Below are positions 7,151-9,635 of a DNA stretch of 9,635 bases, piece after piece. Both the position numbers and the translations under genes were made by a program. The notes under the pieces were generated by a model. The model worked only from the letters and a program-made list of their open reading frames with translations, was not told where the DNA came from and ran no database searches. Numbering within the stretch: position 1 is the stretch's first letter; each line of letters starts with the position of its first letter. Origin of the DNA: Nitrososphaera sp. (lineage in GTDB: Archaea > Thermoproteota > Nitrososphaeria > Nitrososphaerales > Nitrososphaeraceae); NCBI GenBank assembly GCA_025935445.1, contig JAICVG010000023.1, positions 1 through 9,635 of the forward strand, given 5' to 3'.

Positions 7151-7172
7151 TTATTATTATTATTATATTCTT
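7151..7172 (+). terminator. T-rich (TTA)5 terminator after the CopC/CopD fusion
   Basis: Five TTA units (7151-7165) run into TATTCTT, about 65 nt after the stop at 7084. It is T-rich on the plus strand, as archaeal terminators are. The gene also ends with tandem stops, TAG then TAA. Confidence 0.45.
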
Positions 7173-7188
7173 AATCACTTGACAAAGC

Positions 7189-7210
7189 AAAAAACGACGA
7201 AAGAAAAAAA
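7189..7210 (-). terminator. T-rich terminator after the gene at 7213-7749
   Basis: On the minus strand the stop codon is followed almost at once by three T-runs (T6, T4, T6) broken by short C/G spacers. This is a strong archaeal-type intrinsic terminator, convergent with the CopC/CopD terminator. Confidence 0.65.
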
Positions 7211-7212
7211 TT

Positions 7213-7749
7213 CTAGAAGAGCTTCATCCTCTGTGGAAGCACTATGACAGCTGTCAACGATGCAGCCAGTACAACAGCTAGAATACCTCCAGCTGGAAAT
7301 TCTGGTGTTACTGTGATTGGAAATGTGGCTTCTTCATCAGTAGGTATTGCAGGGATTCCAGTGCCAGCAAGGAATACTTGTGCAGTGTAATCTCCATTAT
7401 CTTGGAATGTATATGGTATTGTCAATGTACCCTCAACATTGTGTAGAACAGACTGCCCTGTTTGCCCTGCTGCACTGAAAACCTGTTGACCATTTTTCAT
7501 TATCCTAAAATCGTAATCTTGGTGCTGATGTACAGTTTGTGTGCCGGGGTTAAGGAAGCTCACAGTGAACGTGGCTTGTCCAGCGTCACTCCATGTAGGT
7601 GCTAAGCTAATATCAAGTGTGCCCTTGCTTGTACTTTTTACCATTCCGCCCTCTTGAGCATAAGCTGGCGCAGCAATAGTGGTGGCGGTCGTAACGCTGA
7701 AAACTGCTCCAACCAGCAATGCAATCAAAAAGAATATGTTTCTTGCCAT
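7213..7749 (-). CDS. exported beta-domain protein with a PEF-type C-terminal anchor and an H-Q-H motif
   Basis: A 178-residue protein. The signal peptide is cut after A-Y-A (29-31) before Gln32. Residues about 38-147 form a beta-rich Ig-like domain: TSKGTLDISLAPTW, ATFTVSFLNPGT, YDFRIMKNGQQVF, DNGDYTAQVFLAG. It carries VHQHQDYDF (His74, His76) and His103 in VLHNVEG, which could form a metal site. The C-terminus is VTPEF (147-151), a hydrophobic stretch (about 153-171) and a basic end (PQRMKLF): the tripartite form of PEF/PEFG-CTERM signals known in thaumarchaea, here with EFP rather than EFG. It is a paralogue of the gene just upstream, 5 bp away. An internal TATA-like box about 26 nt before the ATG suggests it can also be transcribed alone. 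Copper binding is inference from the histidines and neighbours. Confidence 0.9.
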   Translation of the reverse strand: MARNIFFLIALLVGAVFSVTTATTIAAPAYAQEGGMVKSTSKGTLDISLAPTWSDAGQATFTVSFLNPGTQTVHQHQDYDFRIMKNGQQVFSAAGQTGQSVLHNVEGTLTIPYTFQDNGDYTAQVFLAGTGIPAIPTDEEATFPITVTPEFPAGGILAVVLAASLTAVIVLPQRMKLF

Positions 7750-7754
7750 TAGCG

Positions 7755-8273
7755 TTAATTGATGAGGTGCCTAAATAAATTGTTACCACTTGCTACCCTA
7801 GCTGCGAACAATGCTATGCCAGCTGCAGCGATAAAGAGCAAGAACACCTTAGACTGAAACTCTGGCGTGACCTGTATTGGTATTACGACCCCCTCTCCCA
7901 AATCTTCAATATCATCTATCCTTATTTCATATGATCCCGCTTCTTCAAAGAAAACCTCCTGAAAAGTAGATGCTTGATCTAACCGCTGAATCTGAGCCCT
8001 GTTATCTCTGTAAATTGAAATGTCATACTTGATATCTTCAATTTCGATGCCTGTATCTGGGTCAATAAAGTGTATTTCAAATGTGTTTGCTCTTCTAATA
8101 TCGTTTGGAGTCCATATTAATTCAACTCTAAATGTGCCTTGATCTGTAACTGTATGTAGCCTGATCTGTTCTTGGGCAGATATAGGCTGAAAGGCTGAAC
8201 TGAATAAGAATAATGTAAAAGACAAAACAATACTGATAAGAATAACTGCTGCAACACCAACAACATTATACAA
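7755..8273 (-). CDS. exported beta-domain protein with a PEF-type C-terminal anchor (first gene of a tandem pair, TTG start)
   Basis: A 172-residue protein starting at a TTG codon at 8273. No in-frame ATG lies between the upstream stop (8325-8327) and the signal peptide, and the TTG gives a sensible signal sequence cut after I-S-A (31-33) before Gln34. The mature domain matches the downstream paralogue in order: TDQGTFRVELIWTP, ANTFEIHFIDPDTG, IKYDISIYRD, EAGSYEIRIDD. It lacks the H-Q-H motif; the matching place is acidic (IEIEDIKYDI). The C-terminus is VTPEF (135-139), a hydrophobic stretch (about 142-160) and a short tail with Arg/His (NNLFRHLIN). It is probably co-transcribed with the gene 5 bp downstream. 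Function is unknown; a surface-exposed, membrane- or sortase-anchored ligand-binding domain is the likely form. Start choice is moderately sure. Confidence 0.85.
   Translation of the reverse strand: MYNVVGVAAVILISIVLSFTLFLFSSAFQPISAQEQIRLHTVTDQGTFRVELIWTPNDIRRANTFEIHFIDPDTGIEIEDIKYDISIYRDNRAQIQRLDQASTFQEVFFEEAGSYEIRIDDIEDLGEGVVIPIQVTPEFQSKVFLLFIAAAGIALFAARVASGNNLFRHLIN
7772..7779 (-). promoter_or_regulatory. internal TATA-like box for the gene at 7213-7749
   Basis: The minus strand reads TTTATTTA, centred about 26 nt before the ATG at 7749. It lies inside the last codons of the upstream gene. There is no Shine-Dalgarno before this ATG, so a separate leaderless transcript would explain how it is translated. 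Confidence 0.45.
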
Positions 8274-8328
8274 AGGAATTGGTATGAAAAAGCTTCCAGA
8301 TAATAATCTATTGTGAAATTCTGCTTAG

Positions 8329-8346
8329 GTGAGTATAGTATACCAC
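8329..8346. promoter_or_regulatory. near-perfect inverted repeat upstream of the PEF gene pair
   Basis: GTG-a-GTATA-g-TATAC-CAC: 8-bp arms with one bulged base and a single central base. It lies 56-73 bp upstream of the TTG at 8273, just beyond a weak TATA-like GATTATTA (8301-8308, minus). It is a possible operator; the AT-rich core makes chance a real alternative. Confidence 0.25.
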
Positions 8347-8428
8347 TTCTAAAGCAATCTAGCTCTAGCGTAAACTGGTATATGATTGTTAGATATACAA
8401 CCTCAATTGGATAGCTTCAAGCTAATTT

Positions 8429-8460
8429 AGGAGGATAAACTAATAATGATAGCAGTCTAG
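8429..8460 (+). other. strong Shine-Dalgarno with a four-codon mini-ORF (MIAV-stop)
   Basis: AGGAGGAT (8429-8436) is followed 9 nt later by ATG ATA GCA GTC TAG (8446-8460). It is the clearest Shine-Dalgarno-like sequence I noticed in the window, yet it fronts only four codons, upstream of the gene at 8504. It could be an upstream ORF if transcription starts far enough left, or chance. Confidence 0.3.
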
Positions 8461-8469
8461 GCAGTCAGG

Positions 8470-8477
8470 TTTTTAAG
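8470..8477 (+). promoter_or_regulatory. TATA-like box for the gene at 8504-9439
   Basis: TTTTTAAG is centred about 30 nt before the ATG at 8504. It would place the transcript start near 8500, downstream of the alternative ATG at 8480, so it helps decide the start. Confidence 0.4.
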
Positions 8478-8503
8478 AGATGAAATTTTTTACAGCTTGT
8501 AAT

Positions 8504-9439
8504 ATGCGGATCGTCTCATTTCTTCCAAGTGCAACTGAGACGCTTTATGAACTTGGTGCTGGAAACCAAATAGTGGGTGTCACACACGAGTGCAAGTATC
8601 CTCCTCAGGCTAGGAAAAAACCCCGAGTCATACAGTCGTCTTTTGACCCAGGCCAGATGACAGGACGAGATATAGATAACAAGATAGTTGAGCTAATGCA
8701 TACAGGGAAGGACATTTACGTTGTAGACGAAAACACCTTGAAAAGAGTTTCTCCTGATCTTATTGTTGCACAGGGGCTTTGTGAAGTCTGCTCGCCGTTT
8801 ACAAAAGAGATAAACAGAGCAGTAAGCCTCCTTGGAGACCGCCGACCAGATGTGCTAGTTCTCGACCCCCACGATCTTGATGATATACTTGTCAGTATAA
8901 TGGATGTAGCAGAAAAAATAGGTAAGGTTAGAGAAGGACGAAAGCTTGTAGCTTCTCTGCAAAAACGTATCGACATGGTACGTAGTATGACGATGAAACT
9001 AAAGCACAAGCCCAAAGTGCTTTGTGTTGAGTGGATTGAGCCGCTTTTTACTGCAGGACACTGGGTTCCACAGATGGTTGAATACGCTGGCGGTATAAAC
9101 GGCCTAAGCTCCACTGGCGAGCCGTCGCGCCGAATGGACATAGACGAAGCAGTACAGCTTGATCCAGATATAATTGTGCTTATGCCATGCGGCTTTGACA
9201 TAGAGCAAACATTGAAAGAACTGCCTGTGCTTGCGAGCAATGGAAAGTGGAAGTCGCTTCAAGCAGTCAAAAATAGAAATGTGTATGCTGTCAATGCTAA
9301 TGCGTATTTTAGCAAGCCGGGGCCTCGTACTGTAGTAGGTCTCGAAATAATATCAAAAATTTTGCATCCCGAGACTTCGCAGCACATCAGAGTTCCGAAA
9401 GGTTCTTACAAAAAAATTACTGCCAAATTATTGCGTTAG
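8504..9439 (+). CDS. BtuF-like cobalamin-binding-protein homologue without signal peptide
   Basis: A 311-residue protein if started at 8504 (319 if at the in-frame ATG at 8480). The start [18 protein letters not shown] is the usual N-terminus of this family, and the TATA-like box fits 8504. Family signatures follow: [11 protein letters not shown], a two-lobed periplasmic-binding fold (Fe/B12 type, COG0614) with [17 protein letters not shown] and [21 protein letters not shown], then [39 protein letters not shown] and [19 protein letters not shown]. It lacks a signal peptide or lipobox and is thus likely cytoplasmic, unlike true BtuF. No ABC permease or ATPase is adjacent. It may bind a corrinoid inside the cell, but substrate and role are not proven. 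Its 3' end overlaps rpsJ tail to tail by 12 bp. Confidence 0.92.
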   Translation: MRIVSFLPSATETLYELGAGNQIVGVTHECKYPPQARKKPRVIQSSFDPGQMTGRDIDNKIVELMHTGKDIYVVDENTLKRVSPDLIVAQGLCEVCSPFTKEINRAVSLLGDRRPDVLVLDPHDLDDILVSIMDVAEKIGKVREGRKLVASLQKRIDMVRSMTMKLKHKPKVLCVEWIEPLFTAGHWVPQMVEYAGGINGLSSTGEPSRRMDIDEAVQLDPDIIVLMPCGFDIEQTLKELPVLASNGKWKSLQAVKNRNVYAVNANAYFSKPGPRTVVGLEIISKILHPETSQHIRVPKGSYKKITAKLLR

Positions 9440-9635
9440 AGAGACTTCGATATAAACGTCGTCTGGAATTTTCAGACGCATAAGTTGTCGAATGGCCCTG
9501 TCATCGGCTCCAACATCAATCACGCGCCTATGGATACGCATTTCATACTTGTCCCACGTGTTAGTTCCTTGACCTGCAGGAGATTTTCTAGTAACTACTT
9601 TGAGCTTTTTTGTAGGAAGAGGATGCGGGCCGCGC
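9428..9635 (-). CDS. rpsJ: 30S ribosomal protein S10 (uS10), C-terminal part (5' end outside window)
   Basis: Reading the minus strand, 68 codons enter from the right edge and end at TAA (9428-9430). The translation begins [19 protein letters not shown] and continues with [18 protein letters not shown] and [16 protein letters not shown]. This is the archaeal/eukaryotic type of S10: G-P-x-P-L-P-T-(K/R), the T-R-K-S-P loop, and the W-(D)-(K/R)-(Y/W)-E-M-R-I-H motif. S10 is a small-subunit head protein of the ribosome. In archaea it usually follows the elongation factor 1-alpha gene, which would lie beyond the right edge. The N-terminal third is missing. There is no visible terminator between it and the convergent gene. 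Confidence 0.95.
   Translation of the reverse strand, partial: RGPHPLPTKKLKVVTRKSPAGQGTNTWDKYEMRIHRRVIDVGADDRAIRQLMRLKIPDDVYIEVSLTQ

Noticed and set aside
8378..8398. GTATAT...ATATAC inverted repeat with a 9-base spacer
   Set aside because: Six-base AT-only-cored arms are expected by chance in this AT-rich intergenic region.
8716..9240. Minus-strand open frame of 174 codons
   Set aside because: It is antisense to the BtuF-like gene, whose family motifs run through the whole stretch.

Overview
The window most likely comes from an ammonia-oxidising archaeon of the Nitrososphaerota (Thaumarchaeota), probably the Nitrososphaerales. The pointers are an archaeal-type ribosomal protein S10 at the right edge, TATA-like boxes about 26-30 nt before most start codons with no Shine-Dalgarno (leaderless archaeal transcripts), secreted proteins rich in N-X-S/T sequons, a C-terminal Pro-Glu-Phe + membrane segment + basic tail as in thaumarchaeal sorting signals, and a large CopC/CopD copper protein. 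The genus cannot be fixed from this sequence.

Layout, left to right: (1) a partial minus-strand gene (1-603) for an exported helical protein; (2) a plus-strand secreted protein of unknown function (894-1556); (3) an intact minus-strand paralogue of the first gene (1979-2827); (4) a minus-strand membrane-anchored protein with a YtkA/FixH-like domain (3210-3950), divergent from (5) a 1008-residue CopC + CopD + Ig-like + seven-bladed beta-propeller fusion on the plus strand (4058-7084); (6, 7) two tandem minus-strand paralogues (7755-8273 then 7213-7749), each with a signal peptide, a beta-rich domain and a PEF-type C-terminal anchor; (8) a BtuF-like cobalamin-binding-protein homologue with no signal peptide (8504-9439), overlapping tail to tail by 12 bp with (9) the 3' end of rpsJ (9428-9635, minus).

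Seven of the nine genes encode exported or membrane proteins, so the segment is an envelope locus with a copper theme. The most striking pattern is that four of them (genes 1, 3, 4, 5) have a signal peptide whose predicted cut leaves a histidine as the first mature residue. In CopC this N-terminal histidine is a copper ligand. In the two paralogues (genes 1 and 3) a second, internal histidine is also conserved at the aligned position, which suggests an unstudied helical family with a His-brace-like copper site. This is inference; what is seen directly is the cleavage pattern and the conserved residues.

The longer intergenic stretches hold promoters, T-rich terminators, short palindromes and (TTA)n runs. 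No tRNA, rRNA, IS element or CRISPR array is visible.
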